Assembly (NCBI GenBank): GCA_029689965.1
Contig: CP121450.1
Span: 2,480,001 to 2,544,000, forward strand
Length of the DNA: 64,000 bases
Reading direction: 5' to 3'
Source: Curtobacterium flaccumfaciens
Lineage (GTDB): Bacteria; Actinomycetota; Actinomycetes; Actinomycetales; Microbacteriaceae
The notes beneath the pieces are model-generated. The model saw only the letters and a program-made list of their open reading frames with translations, searched no databases and was not told where the DNA came from. Within the stretch, counting starts at the first letter, position 1. Each line of letters begins with the position of its first letter. Shown here in pieces: positions 50,487 to 58,977 of the stretch. Position numbers and translations under genes: made by a program.

Positions 50487-51542
50487 ATGCTCGACGCTCT
50501 CTCCTGGCCCACCGTGATCAGCGCGCTCATGGCGCGTGAGGACTTGACGATCAGCCAGTCCTCATGGGCCATGCAGGAGATCGTGACCGGGAACGCCACC
50601 GCCGCGCAGATCGCGGCCTTCGTCGTCGCCCTCCGCGCCAAGGGGGAGACCGTCGACGAGGTCGTCGGCTTCCGCGACGCGATCCTCGACGCGGCCGTGC
50701 CGCTGGACGTCGACCCGATGGCGCTCGACATCGTCGGCACCGGCGGCGACATCGTCGGCACCGTGAACGTGTCGACCATGGCCGCCATCGTCATTGCGGC
50801 GGCGGGCGTCCCCGTCGTGAAGCACGGCAACCGCGCCAGCTCCTCGAAGTCCGGGTCGAGCGACGTCCTCGCCGCGCTCGGCCTCGACCTCTCGATGGAC
50901 GCCGCGCGTGTCGCCGAGACGTTCCGGCGTGTCGGGCTCACCTTCGCCTTCGCGAGCGCGTTCCACCCCGGTTTCGCGCACGCGGGCCCGGTACGGCGCG
51001 AGATCGGCGTGCCCACGGTCTTCAACTTCCTCGGGCCGCTCGTCAACCCGGCACGCTGCGAGGCGAACGCGGTCGGCGTCGCCCAGCTCGACCTCGTCCC
51101 CATCATCACGGGCGTCTTCCAGACCCGCGGGGCCACGGCACTCGTCTTCCGTGGCGACGACGGCCTCGACGAGCTGACGACCACCGGGCACAGCCACATC
51201 TGGGAGGTCACCGGCGGCCGCGTGATCGAACACGACCTGGATCCGCGCGACCTCGGGATCGCCCGCGCCCGTGTCGGCGACCTGCTCGGCGGGGACCCGG
51301 AGCACAACGCCGCCGTGGTGCACCGCGTCCTCGCGGGGGAGACCGGTCCGGTGCGCGACATCGTGCTGCTCAACGCCGCCGCGGGTCTGGTGTCGTTCCG
51401 CCTCGCGCAGGACCCGGGCGAGGCGGACCGTCCGATCCTGCAGCGGTTCCGCGAACAGCTCGTCGTCGCCGCCGACGCGGTCGACTCCGGCGCGGCGGCC
51501 CGCAAGCTGGTCGACTGGATCGGCGCGACGCCCGCCGCGTGA
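50487..51542 (+). CDS. trpD: Anthranilate phosphoribosyltransferase
   Basis: 351 residues from ATG at 50487, intact; an upstream in-frame extension exists but this start fits the family. PRPP-binding motifs are LDIVGTGGDIVGTVNVSTMAA and KHGNRASSSKSGSSDVLAALG; VFNFLGPLVNPAR and GDDGLDELTTTGHS are also diagnostic. It joins anthranilate to PRPP in tryptophan synthesis. Standing alone, divergent from ctaE, is a usual arrangement in actinobacteria. Confidence 0.96.
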   Translation: MLDALSWPTVISALMAREDLTISQSSWAMQEIVTGNATAAQIAAFVVALRAKGETVDEVVGFRDAILDAAVPLDVDPMALDIVGTGGDIVGTVNVSTMAAIVIAAAGVPVVKHGNRASSSKSGSSDVLAALGLDLSMDAARVAETFRRVGLTFAFASAFHPGFAHAGPVRREIGVPTVFNFLGPLVNPARCEANAVGVAQLDLVPIITGVFQTRGATALVFRGDDGLDELTTTGHSHIWEVTGGRVIEHDLDPRDLGIARARVGDLLGGDPEHNAAVVHRVLAGETGPVRDIVLLNAAAGLVSFRLAQDPGEADRPILQRFREQLVVAADAVDSGAAARKLVDWIGATPAA

Positions 51543-51605
51543 GTTCAGGACGGTGTCGTGCGGCGTCGAGACCCCGCACGATCGACGAGACCCCGCGCCG
51601 CGCCT

Positions 51606-51631
51606 GAGACGCCGCCGGAACCGGCGGTGTC
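51606..51631. repeat. GAGACGCCGCCGG inverted repeat, second copy
   Basis: GAGACGCCGCCGG-AA-CCGGCGGTGTC, a near match to the element at 23018-23043; a further GGGCGGCGTCTC at 51641 could pair with the same left arm. Located just after trpD. Confidence 0.6.
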
Positions 51632-51702
51632 CGGCCCACCGGGCGGCGTCTCGTGCGCGCGCCGGTGTCACGCGCGCAAGGCGGCGCAGGTGACGCAACG
51701 GT

Positions 51703-51746
51703 CTGGAGGCGCGGTGCCGGTCCCGGGACCGGCACCGCGCCTCCAG
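51703..51746. terminator. 44-nt perfect palindrome between trpD and glpK
   Basis: Two 22-base arms (left arm begins ctggaggcgcggtgccggtc) are exact complements. Located between convergent genes, 20 bases from the glpK stop, so it likely terminates transcription from both sides. It shares the GGAGGCGCGGTGCC core with the palindrome after dps. Confidence 0.75.
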
Positions 51747-51766
51747 GCGGTCACCGCGGCAGCGGA

Positions 51767-53278
51767 CTACCGGACGTCCTCGTCCACCCAGTCGAAGGTC
51801 TTCGTGACGGCCTTCTTCCAGAGGCGGAGGGTCCGGTCGCGCTCCGCGGCGTCGAGCTGCGGCTCCCAGCGCTTGTCCTCCTGCCAGTTGGCGCGGAGCT
51901 CGTCGAGGTTCGCCCAGAACCCGACCGCGAGGCCCGCCGCGTAAGCTGCGCCGAGCGCGGTCGTCTCCGCCACCACCGGGCGCACCACCGGCACGTCGAG
52001 GATGTCGGCCTGGAACTGCATGAGCTCGTTGTTGGCGGTCATGCCACCGTCGACCTTGAGCTCGCTCAGGTCCACGCCCGAGTCGGCGTTGACGGCGTCG
52101 AGGACCTCGCGGGTCTGCAGGGCGGTCGCCTCGAGGGCGGCACGGGCGATGTGGCCCTTGTTGACGTACCGCGTCAGCCCGACGATCGCGCCGCGGGCGT
52201 CCGGACGCCAGTACGGGGCGAAGAGTCCCGAGAACGCGGGGACGAAGTAGACGCCGCCGTTGTCCTCGACGGTCTTGGCGAGCGCCTCGACCTCGGGGGC
52301 GCTGCCGATCAGGCCGAGGTTGTCGCGGAGCCACTGGATCAGCGACCCGGTGACGGCGATCGAGCCCTCGAGCGCGTAGTGCGTCTCCTGGTCGCCGAGC
52401 TTGTACCCGACGGTCGTGAGCAGGCCGTTCTCCGACCGCACGATGTCCGTGCCCGTGTTGAAGATGAGGAAGTTGCCGGTGCCGTAGGTGTTCTTCGACT
52501 CGCCCTTGTCGAACGCCGCCTGGCCGAACGTCGCGGCCTGCTGGTCGCCGAGGATGCCGGCGATGGGCACCTCGCGGAGCAGGTTCGACGACTCGACGTG
52601 GCCGTAGACCTCGGAGGAGCTGACGATCTCCGGGAGCATCGACTTCGGCACCCCGAAGTCGGCCAGGATGTCGTCGCGCCACTCGAGCGTCTCGAGATCC
52701 ATGAACAGCGTGCGGGACGCGTTCGTGACGTCGGTCTTGTGGACGCCGCCGTCGGTGCCGCCGGTCAGGTTCCAGAGCACCCACGTGTCGGTCGTGCCGA
52801 ACAGCAGGTCGCCGGCCTCGGCCTTCTCACGCGCGCCCTCGACGTTCTCGAGGATCCAGACGATCTTCGTGCCGGCGAAGTAGGTCGCGAGCGGCAGGCC
52901 GACGACCGACTTGTACCGGTCGGTGTCACCGTCCGCGAGCTTGTCGACGATCGACTGCGTGCGGGTGTCCTGCCAGACGATGGCGTTGTAGACGGGCTTG
53001 CCGGTGTTCTTGTCCCAGACCACCGCCGTCTCGCGCTGGTTCGTGATGCCGACCGCCGCGACGTCGTGGCGGGTGATGTCGGCGCGGGACAGCGCCTGGC
53101 CGATGACCTCGCGCGTGTTGTCCCAGATCTCGGCGGGGTCGTGCTCGACCCACCCGGCGCGCGGGAAGATCTGCTCGTGTTCCTTCTGTCCGACGGACAC
53201 GATCGAGCCGGAGTGGTCGAAGACGATCGCTCGGGTCGAGGTCGTGCCCTGGTCGATGGCGACGATGTAGTCGGCCAT
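51767..53278 (-). CDS. glpK: Glycerol kinase
   Basis: 503 residues from ATG at 53278, intact. FGGY-kinase motifs: [54 protein letters not shown], and the C-terminal [20 protein letters not shown]. It phosphorylates glycerol to sn-glycerol 3-phosphate. It lies downstream of the glycerol channel gene on the same strand with a 76-base gap containing a short tandem repeat. Confidence 0.97.
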   Translation of the reverse strand: MADYIVAIDQGTTSTRAIVFDHSGSIVSVGQKEHEQIFPRAGWVEHDPAEIWDNTREVIGQALSRADITRHDVAAVGITNQRETAVVWDKNTGKPVYNAIVWQDTRTQSIVDKLADGDTDRYKSVVGLPLATYFAGTKIVWILENVEGAREKAEAGDLLFGTTDTWVLWNLTGGTDGGVHKTDVTNASRTLFMDLETLEWRDDILADFGVPKSMLPEIVSSSEVYGHVESSNLLREVPIAGILGDQQAATFGQAAFDKGESKNTYGTGNFLIFNTGTDIVRSENGLLTTVGYKLGDQETHYALEGSIAVTGSLIQWLRDNLGLIGSAPEVEALAKTVEDNGGVYFVPAFSGLFAPYWRPDARGAIVGLTRYVNKGHIARAALEATALQTREVLDAVNADSGVDLSELKVDGGMTANNELMQFQADILDVPVVRPVVAETTALGAAYAAGLAVGFWANLDELRANWQEDKRWEPQLDAAERDRTLRLWKKAVTKTFDWVDEDVR

Positions 53279-53299
53279 GAGTGCTCCTTAACTGTCTTG

Positions 53300-53347
53300 C
53301 TCGGGTTGACGAGGTCTCGGGTTGACGAGGTCTCGGGTTGACGAAGT
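53300..53347. repeat. 16-bp tandem repeat between glpF and glpK
   Basis: CTCGGGTTGACGAGGT three times (third unit ends GAAGT), 22 bases upstream of the glpK start on its transcript. It could influence glpK translation or RNA stability. Confidence 0.75.
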
Positions 53348-53354
53348 GACGGGA

Positions 53355-54077
53355 TCAGGCGAGGGGGAGGAGGGCGTACGAGAGACCGGCGGCGATCGCG
53401 CCACCGATGAGCGGGCCGACGACGGGGACCCACGCGTAGGCCCAGTCACTCGAGCCCTTGCCAGCGATCGGCAGGAAGGCGTGCGCGATGCGCGGGCCGA
53501 GGTCACGGGCCGGGTTGATGGCGTACCCGGTCGGGCCACCGAGGCTGATGCCGATCGCCATCACCAGGAAGGCCACCGGGACCGCGCCGAGCTCGGCGGG
53601 GTCTTGCCGTTCGTGAAGGCGATCACCACGAAGACCAGCACGAAGGTGCCGATGATCTCCGTGACGAGATTCCAGCCGTAGGTCCGGATGGCCGGGCCGG
53701 TCGAGAAGACGCCGAGCTTCGCGGCAGCGTCGGGTTCCTCGTCGAAGTGCTGCTTGTACGCGAGCCAGACGATGACCGCACCGATGATCGCGCCGATCAA
53801 CTGCGCGAGCCAGTAGAGGAACATCTCTCCCACGGTGATGTTGCCGAGGATGGCCTGGGCGAGACTCACCGCCGGGTTGAAGCTGCCCACCGGACTTGTA
53901 CGACACGGTGACACCGGCGAAGACCGCGAAGCCCCAGCCGAACGTGACCATGAGGAAGCCCGCGCCGAAGCCCTTGGACTTCGTCAGCGAGACGGCGGCG
54001 ACGACGCCGCCACCGAGGATGATGAGCATCGCCGTGCCGACGAGCTCGGAGATGAAGTTGACGCCGATGCCGTCCAT
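53355..54077 (-). CDS. glpF: Glycerol uptake facilitator (MIP family; two frame breaks)
   Basis: ATG at 54077 (MDGIGVNFISELVGTAMLII). Both NPA boxes are visible: GGQLNPAVSLAQ, restored by removing one base at 53879-53884 (gaagct), and TGYAINPARDLGPR with the Asp typical of glyceroporins. A lost base near 53598 restores NGKTPAELGAVPVAFLVMAIG. Six membrane helices in total; 240 residues. It conducts glycerol across the membrane for GlpK. Divergent from dhaKLM. Confidence 0.9.
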   Translation of the reverse strand: MDGIGVNFISELVGTAMLIILGGGVVAAVSLTKSKGFGAGFLMVTFGWGFAVFAGVTVSYKSGGQLQPGGESRPGHPRQHHRGRDVPLLARAVDRRDHRCGHRLARVQAALRRGTRRCREARRLLDRPGHPDLRLESRHGDHRHLRAGLRGDRLHERQDPAELGAVPVAFLVMAIGISLGGPTGYAINPARDLGPRIAHAFLPIAGKGSSDWAYAWVPVVGPLIGGAIAAGLSYALLPLA

Positions 54078-54207
54078 CGGGACCTCCTGTGCGTGAGGGT
54101 GGGGGTCCGGTGGCGCTGCGCCGGCACTCCCCGTCGAGTGGTTGAGGCCGAGCATAGTGACGCTGCTTCCCGCTCGGCGATCGGTTCGTGAGGGAAGTGC
54201 GGGAAAG

Positions 54208-54286
54208 TGCACGAACGTGCAGGGGTGGTGTGCATCCGGGCGGCTCGGGATGTGCGCCCGATGGGCCGCTCCTGCACGAACGTGCA
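54208..54286. promoter_or_regulatory. Paired TGCACGAACGTGCA operators between glpFK and dhaKLM
   Basis: The 312-base spacer has no gene. Two identical 14-bp palindromes TGCACGAACGTGCA lie at 54208-54221 and 54273-54286, 65 bp apart, in the shared control region of two divergent glycerol/dihydroxyacetone operons. Flanking bases also match (agTGCACG..., cCTGCACG...). A joint regulator is likely; its gene is not in the window. Confidence 0.55.
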
Positions 54287-54389
54287 TCGCAGGGGAACGG
54301 GTGCGCGCGGTCGCGATGTAGATTGAAGCCACTCCGGTCGACGACGGCGGTGTGCTGTCCGCGATCGGTCCGCACCCGTGGAGGTCAGC

Positions 54390-55392
54390 ATGAAGAAGCT
54401 CATCAACGATCCGCAGGCCGTCGTCGACGAGACCGTCCGCGGGTTCGCACTCGCGCACGCCGGGCACGTCGTGCTCGTCGAGGACCCGATCCACATCCAT
54501 CGTGCGGACGCGCCCGTCTCGGGCAAGGTCGGCATCGTCAGCGGAGGCGGGAGCGGTCACGAGCCGCTGCACGCCGGGTTCGTCGGGCACGGCATGCTCG
54601 ACGCCGCGGTGCCCGGCCCGGTGTTCACGAGCCCCACGCCCGACCCGATCGTCGCCGCGACGAAGGCCGTCGACGGGGGAGCGGGCGTCCTCCACATCGT
54701 GAAGAACTACACGGGCGACGTCCTCAACTTCGAGACCGCCGCCGAGCTCGCCGGCATGGACGACGTCCGCGTCGAGTCCGTGGTCGTCGACGACGACGTC
54801 GCCGTGCAGGACTCGCTGTACACGGCCGGACGGCGCGGGGTCGCCGGCACGGTCGTCGTCGAGAAGTGCGCCGGGGCCGCCGCCGAACGCGGGGACGACC
54901 TCGATGCGGTGGCCGCCGTCGCCCGGCACGTCAACGACGTCACCCGGTCGATGGGGCTCGCGCTGAGCTCGGGCACGGTCCCGCACGCCGGGGAACCGTC
55001 CTTCACGCTCGCCGACGACGAGGTCGAGCTGGGCATCGGCATCCACGGGGAGCCCGGGCGCGAGCGCATCACGATGGCACCGGCGGACCAGCTTCGTCGA
55101 CCGCGTGCTCGAACCGATCCTCACCGACCTGGACGCCCCGGCCGGATCGAAGCTGCTGCTCCTCGTCAACGGAATGGGCGGTACGCCGCTCTCGGAGCTC
55201 TACATCGTCTACCGACGCGCCGCCGAGGTGCTGTCCGACCGCGGGTTCGAGGTCGCGCGTAGCCTGGTCGGCGACTACGTGACATCCCTCGAGATGCAGG
55301 GGTTCTCGCTCACCGTCACGGTGCTCGACGACGAACTCACGGCGCTCTGGGACGCACCGGTGGAGACCCCGGCACTGCGCTGGGGCCGCTGA
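54390..55392 (+). CDS. dhaK: Dihydroxyacetone kinase subunit DhaK (one-base gain)
   Basis: ATG at 54390 with gaggtc upstream. Landmarks: [40 protein letters not shown] and [13 protein letters not shown], whose His forms the covalent hemiaminal with dihydroxyacetone. A gained base at 55090-55095 (agcttc, expected agctc) breaks the frame before [13 protein letters not shown] and [18 protein letters not shown]. Corrected length is 333 residues. DhaK binds the substrate for the DhaL-ADP / DhaM phosphorelay. First gene of dhaKLM. Confidence 0.94.
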
Positions 55393-55423
55393 CCCACCGC
55401 CCACCCTCCAGGAAGGAACACGA

Positions 55424-56050
55424 ATGGCGCTCGACACCGCATGGGCCACCGAATGGGTCCGACGCACCGCCGCCACGATCGACGAGCACCGGACCGAGCT
55501 CGTGAACCTCGACCGCGAGATCGGCGACGGCGACCACGGTGAGAACCTCGACCGCGGCTTCCGCGCCGTGCTCGAAGCCGTCGAGGCCGGATCGTTCGAC
55601 ACCCCCGGAGCCGTGCTCAAGGTCGTCGCAACGAAGCTCATCTCGACGGTGGGCGGTGCCGCCGGACCCCTGTTCGGGACCGCGTACCTCAAGGCCGCGC
55701 AGGCCGCGGGCGACGCCACGGAACTCGACGCCGACACCCTCGTGGCCGTCCTGACCGCGGCGCGGGACGGCGTCGTGTCACGCGGCAAGGCGGCGGTCGG
55801 CGACAAGACGATGGTCGACGCGTGGTCTCCCGCGGTCGACGCCGCCGCCGCAGCGGCCGGATCCGGTGACGGCCCCGAGCAGGTCCTCGCCGCAGCCGCC
55901 GACGCGGCCGCCACCGGAGCGGAGTCGACCGACCCGCTCGTCGCGCACAAGGGCCGCGCGAGCTACCTGGGGGAGCGTGCCGTCGGGCACCGCGACCCGG
56001 GCGCACAGTCCACCGCGTACATCCTCCGCGCAGCCGTGGACGCCGCGTGA
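55424..56050 (+). CDS. dhaL: Dihydroxyacetone kinase subunit DhaL
   Basis: 208 residues from ATG at 55424, with ggaaggaa upstream, intact. The magnesium/ADP site is NLDREIGDGDHGENLDRGF, with VGGAAGPLFGTAYLKAAQA, VGDKTMVDAWSPAV and the C-terminal GRASYLGERAVGHRDPGAQS. It carries tightly bound ADP that receives phosphate from DhaM and passes it to dihydroxyacetone on DhaK. Overlaps dhaM by 4 bases. Confidence 0.96.
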   Translation: MALDTAWATEWVRRTAATIDEHRTELVNLDREIGDGDHGENLDRGFRAVLEAVEAGSFDTPGAVLKVVATKLISTVGGAAGPLFGTAYLKAAQAAGDATELDADTLVAVLTAARDGVVSRGKAAVGDKTMVDAWSPAVDAAAAAAGSGDGPEQVLAAAADAAATGAESTDPLVAHKGRASYLGERAVGHRDPGAQSTAYILRAAVDAA

Positions 56051-56769
56051 CCGTCGGCATCCTGGTCGTCTCGCACAGCGCGGCGATCGCGACGGGCACC
56101 GTCGAGCTGGCCCGGCAGATGGCCGCCGACGTGCCCCTCGTGGCCGCTGGCGGGACGGACGACGGCGGGATCGGCACCTCGTTCGAGGCCATCACCGCCG
56201 GCATCGAGGAGCTCGCCGACGCCGACGGCGTGGTCGTGCTCTGCGACCTCGGCTCGGCGTACCTGACGACCGACACGGCGCTCGACTTCCTCGACGACGA
56301 CGCCCGTGCACGGGTGCACGTCTCTCAGGCACCACTGGTGGAGGGGACGGTCGCCGCGGCCGTCGCCGCGCAGACCGGCGGCGACGTGGACGCCGTCCTG
56401 GCCGCTGCCGCGTCTGCCGCGACCTCCGAGACGGACGCGAGCCGTGCCTCCAGTCCGTCCGGCGACCAGCCTGGAGGCACGGCGCCGGTCCCGGGGACCG
56501 GGCCCGTCGACGACGTGGCCGCGTCCGAGACCGTCGAACTCGTGAACGAGACCGGCCTGCACGCCCGCCCCGCGGCGGAGTTCGTGAAGACCGCGGCGAA
56601 GTACGAGGCGTCCGTCCGGCTGAACGGTGTCGACGCGAAGAGCCTGCTCGCGATCATGGCGCTGGCGCTGCCCAAGGGGGCGTCCGTCACGATCGAGGGC
56701 TCCGGCGCGGATGCGCGTGAGGCGGTCGACGCGCTCGTCGCGCTCGTCCGCTCCGGCTTCGGCGAGTGA
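56047..56769 (+). CDS. dhaM: PTS-dependent phosphotransferase DhaM (EIIA + HPr domains)
   Basis: 240 residues from GTG at 56047. The mannose-EIIA-like domain (1-125) has His9 in LVVSHSAAIATG and CDLGSAYLTTDTALDFL. The HPr domain (about 158-240) has NETGLHARPAAEFVKTAA with the phosphorylated His and KSLLAIMALALPKG. The linker (about 126-157) is built from a palindromic repeat copy and encodes DASRASSP. It relays phosphate from PEP via EI/HPr to DhaL, so dihydroxyacetone use depends on the PTS here. No EI domain is present. Confidence 0.94.
   Translation: MTVGILVVSHSAAIATGTVELARQMAADVPLVAAGGTDDGGIGTSFEAITAGIEELADADGVVVLCDLGSAYLTTDTALDFLDDDARARVHVSQAPLVEGTVAAAVAAQTGGDVDAVLAAAASAATSETDASRASSPSGDQPGGTAPVPGTGPVDDVAASETVELVNETGLHARPAAEFVKTAAKYEASVRLNGVDAKSLLAIMALALPKGASVTIEGSGADAREAVDALVALVRSGFGE
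56441..56483. repeat. Palindromic repeat copy inside dhaM
   Basis: GCCGTGCCTCCAG (56441-56453) and its exact complement (56471-56483) enclose 17 bases in the interdomain linker; the right side continues GCCGGTCCCGGGGACC, as in the palindrome at 51703. The left arm and flank match the Clp copy at 20958-20982 almost base for base. Confidence 0.7.
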
Positions 56770-56795
56770 GGCCGGCGGGGTTCTGGAAGCTCTGA

Positions 56796-56879
56796 GCCGA
56801 CTCTTGGGACGCAGGGGCCGAGTCTCGGGACGCAGCCGCCGAGTCTCGGGACGCAGGGGCCGAGTCTCGCTTCGAGCGA
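56796..56879. repeat. 21-bp tandem array, GAGTCTCG core
   Basis: Four units starting at 56796, 56817, 56838 and 56859 of type GCCGAGTCTCGGGACGCAGGG, in the 200-base gap between convergent dhaM and tetR genes. Further GAGTCTCG fragments follow to 56930. Confidence 0.8.
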
Positions 56880-56969
56880 CGGTTCTCGTGGCTCGGCGCG
56901 CGAGAAATGGCGCTCACCCCGAGTCTCGCGGGGGTCGAGCCACGCATGCGGCGAACGTGCGGACGGGTC

Positions 56970-57570
56970 TCAGCCGATCGACACGGTTCCGGCGAGGTCG
57001 AGGTCGGAGGGGCCTCCGGTGACGCCCGCGTCGGAGAGCAGCGTGGCGCCGAACACCGCGCTCCAGAACGTCCGGGCGTCGCGGCCGACCCCGCTCCGGC
57101 TCGTCCAGCCGCGCTCGGCGACGACGCGCTCGAGGTAGCGCTCGGACTGGCGGAACAGCACCGCGAGCAGCAGGCGCACGCGGTCGCGCGGGGCCGCGTC
57201 GTCGCCGGCGGCCGCGAGGGCACGGACGACGAGCGGGGTCGAGGGCATCGCGAGGGCGGTCCGGGCGAGGACCTGCCGGAACGCCTCGGCGCTGGTGACC
57301 CGGCGCCCCGCGGCCTGCAGCCGGGTGGTGTCGCGGAGGAACAGCGCGAACGCGGCGTCGAGGACGAGGCGGTCCTTCGACCCGTAGTGGTGCGTGATCT
57401 GGTTCGGGCAGACCCCGGCGGCGCGGGCGATCTCGCTGACGGTGACGGTTCGGTGCGCCCCGCGCCGTCGACGGCGCTCTCGGAGCTCAGCAGCCCCGCG
57501 GTGGCGGCCAGGATGCGTGCGCGGGTCGCGGCGCCCGTGGGGTGCCCGGGCCGTCGGTCGTGGTTGCCAT
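56970..57570 (-). CDS. TetR-family transcriptional regulator (two frame breaks)
   Basis: ATG at 57570. After a lost base near 57540 the frame reads GAATRARILAATAGLLSSESA; after another near 57450 it reads VSEIARAAGVCPNQITHHYG, a TetR helix-turn-helix followed by SKDRLVLDAAFALF. The C-terminal ligand domain ends LSDAGVTGGPSDLDLAGTVSIG. Corrected length is 200 residues. It is divergent from the FabF-like gene, with two TTGTAC-N3-GTACAA-type palindromes between them, so it probably represses both itself and that gene. Confidence 0.82.
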
Positions 57571-57577
57571 GTCCGGA

Positions 57578-57613
57578 TTGTACGTGGTACAACTCAACTT
57601 GTTCAACGTACAA
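57578..57613. promoter_or_regulatory. Tandem TetR operators between tetR and fabF-like gene
   Basis: TTGTAC-GTG-GTACAA (57578-57592) is a perfect palindrome and TTGTTC-AAC-GTACAA (57599-57613) is the same with one mismatch. Centres are 21 bp apart, two helical turns. The pair fills the 56-base divergent spacer and would block both start regions. Confidence 0.7.
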
Positions 57614-57626
57614 GAAGGAGCCCACC

Positions 57627-58846
57627 GTGGACATCTCCATCACCGGCTACGGCGCGGTCTCGCCGTTCGGCCACGGCGTCGACACCCTCTGGGACGCGCT
57701 CATCGCGGGACGATCCGGCGTGCACGTCCTCGAGCGCTCCGGCGCGCTGTGGGACCAGGTGCCGATCCGTGTCGGAGCCGCGGCAGCGCTCGACGCCGAC
57801 GGCGCGCTTGGCCGGGTCCGTGCCAACCGACTCGACCGTAGCCAGCAGCTCGCGCTCGTCGCCGCCGAGGAGGCCTGGGCGGACGCCGGAGCACCGACCG
57901 TCGAGGGCGACCGGCTCGCCGTCGTCGTCGGCACGGGCATCGGGGAGTGGAGACCCTGCTCGACGCCCACGACGTGCTCGGCGCCTCCGGAGCACGGCGG
58001 GTGTCACCGCGCACGGTCCCGATGCTCATGGCGAACGGCGCCGCCGCCCAGATCAGCATCGCCCTGGGCGCACGAGCGGGGGCGTACACCACGGTGTCGG
58101 CGTGCGCGTCCGGGGCCGAGGCGATCGCGACGGCCGCGCGACTCATCGCCACGGGTGAGGCCGACGTGGTGATCGCCGGTGGCACCGAGGCCGCGGTCAC
58201 CCCGGTCACGATGGCGTCCTTCGCGCAGTCCCAAGCGCTCGCCAAGCCGGGCAGCGACGACCCGACGACGCTCTCGCGGCCGTTCGACGTCGACCGACGG
58301 GGGTTCGTCCTCGGCGAGGGCGCCGGGTTCGTCGTGCTCGAGCGCGCCTCGGACGCGGTCGCCCGGGCGCAGCGCTCACACGGCACGCTCGCCGGCTGGG
58401 CGATCACCTCGGACGCGTTCCACATCACGGCACCGCTGTCCGACGGCAGCGAGCAGGAACGTGCGATGACCGCGGCGATCCGGATGGCCGGACTGACCGG
58501 GGCGGACATCGACCACGTGAACGCGCACGCCACGAGCACGCCGGTCGGTGACGTCGGCGAGGCGGCGGCCATCGCTCGAGCAGTCGGCACGGGCGCGCTC
58601 GTCACCGCCCCGAAGAGCTCGATCGGGCACATGTTCGGGGCCGCCGGAGCGGTCGAGTCGATCCTCGCCGTCCGTGCCATCGAAACCGGGGTGGTGCCGG
58701 CGACGCTGAACCTCGAGCACCTGGACCCCGCGGTCGAGCTTGACGTGGTCGCCGGAGCGCCGCGGACGGCACCGATCCGCACCGCGCTGAACAACTCGTT
58801 CGGGTTCGGCGGGCAGAACGCCTCGCTGGTGTTCACCGCGGCATGA
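57627..58846 (+). CDS. FabF-like beta-ketoacyl-ACP synthase II (one frame break)
   Basis: GTG at 57627 after aagaagga. SITGYGAVSPFGHGVDTLW starts the thiolase fold. A lost G near 57948 restores GTGIGGVETLLDAHDVLG. Catalytic residues are all present: Cys in VSACASGAEAIATAARL, His in NAHATSTPVGDVGEA, and His in KSSIGHMFGAAGAVES, with NNSFGFGGQNASLVF at the end. Corrected length is 406 residues. It condenses malonyl-ACP with acyl-ACP. It sits alone with its own TetR regulator, outside a fab cluster, so it may adjust chain length or act in a special lipid pathway. Confidence 0.88.
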
Positions 58847-58977
58847 CGCGTCCGCGGTGTCGACAGGACCGCGGCACCGCCTACGGGCCTTGCTGCTCCG
58901 TGTCGTGGCGGGTTCCCTTGCGCAGCGCTCGACGCGAGCCGAACCCGACGAAGATCAGTCAGAGAGCGGACACGGCA

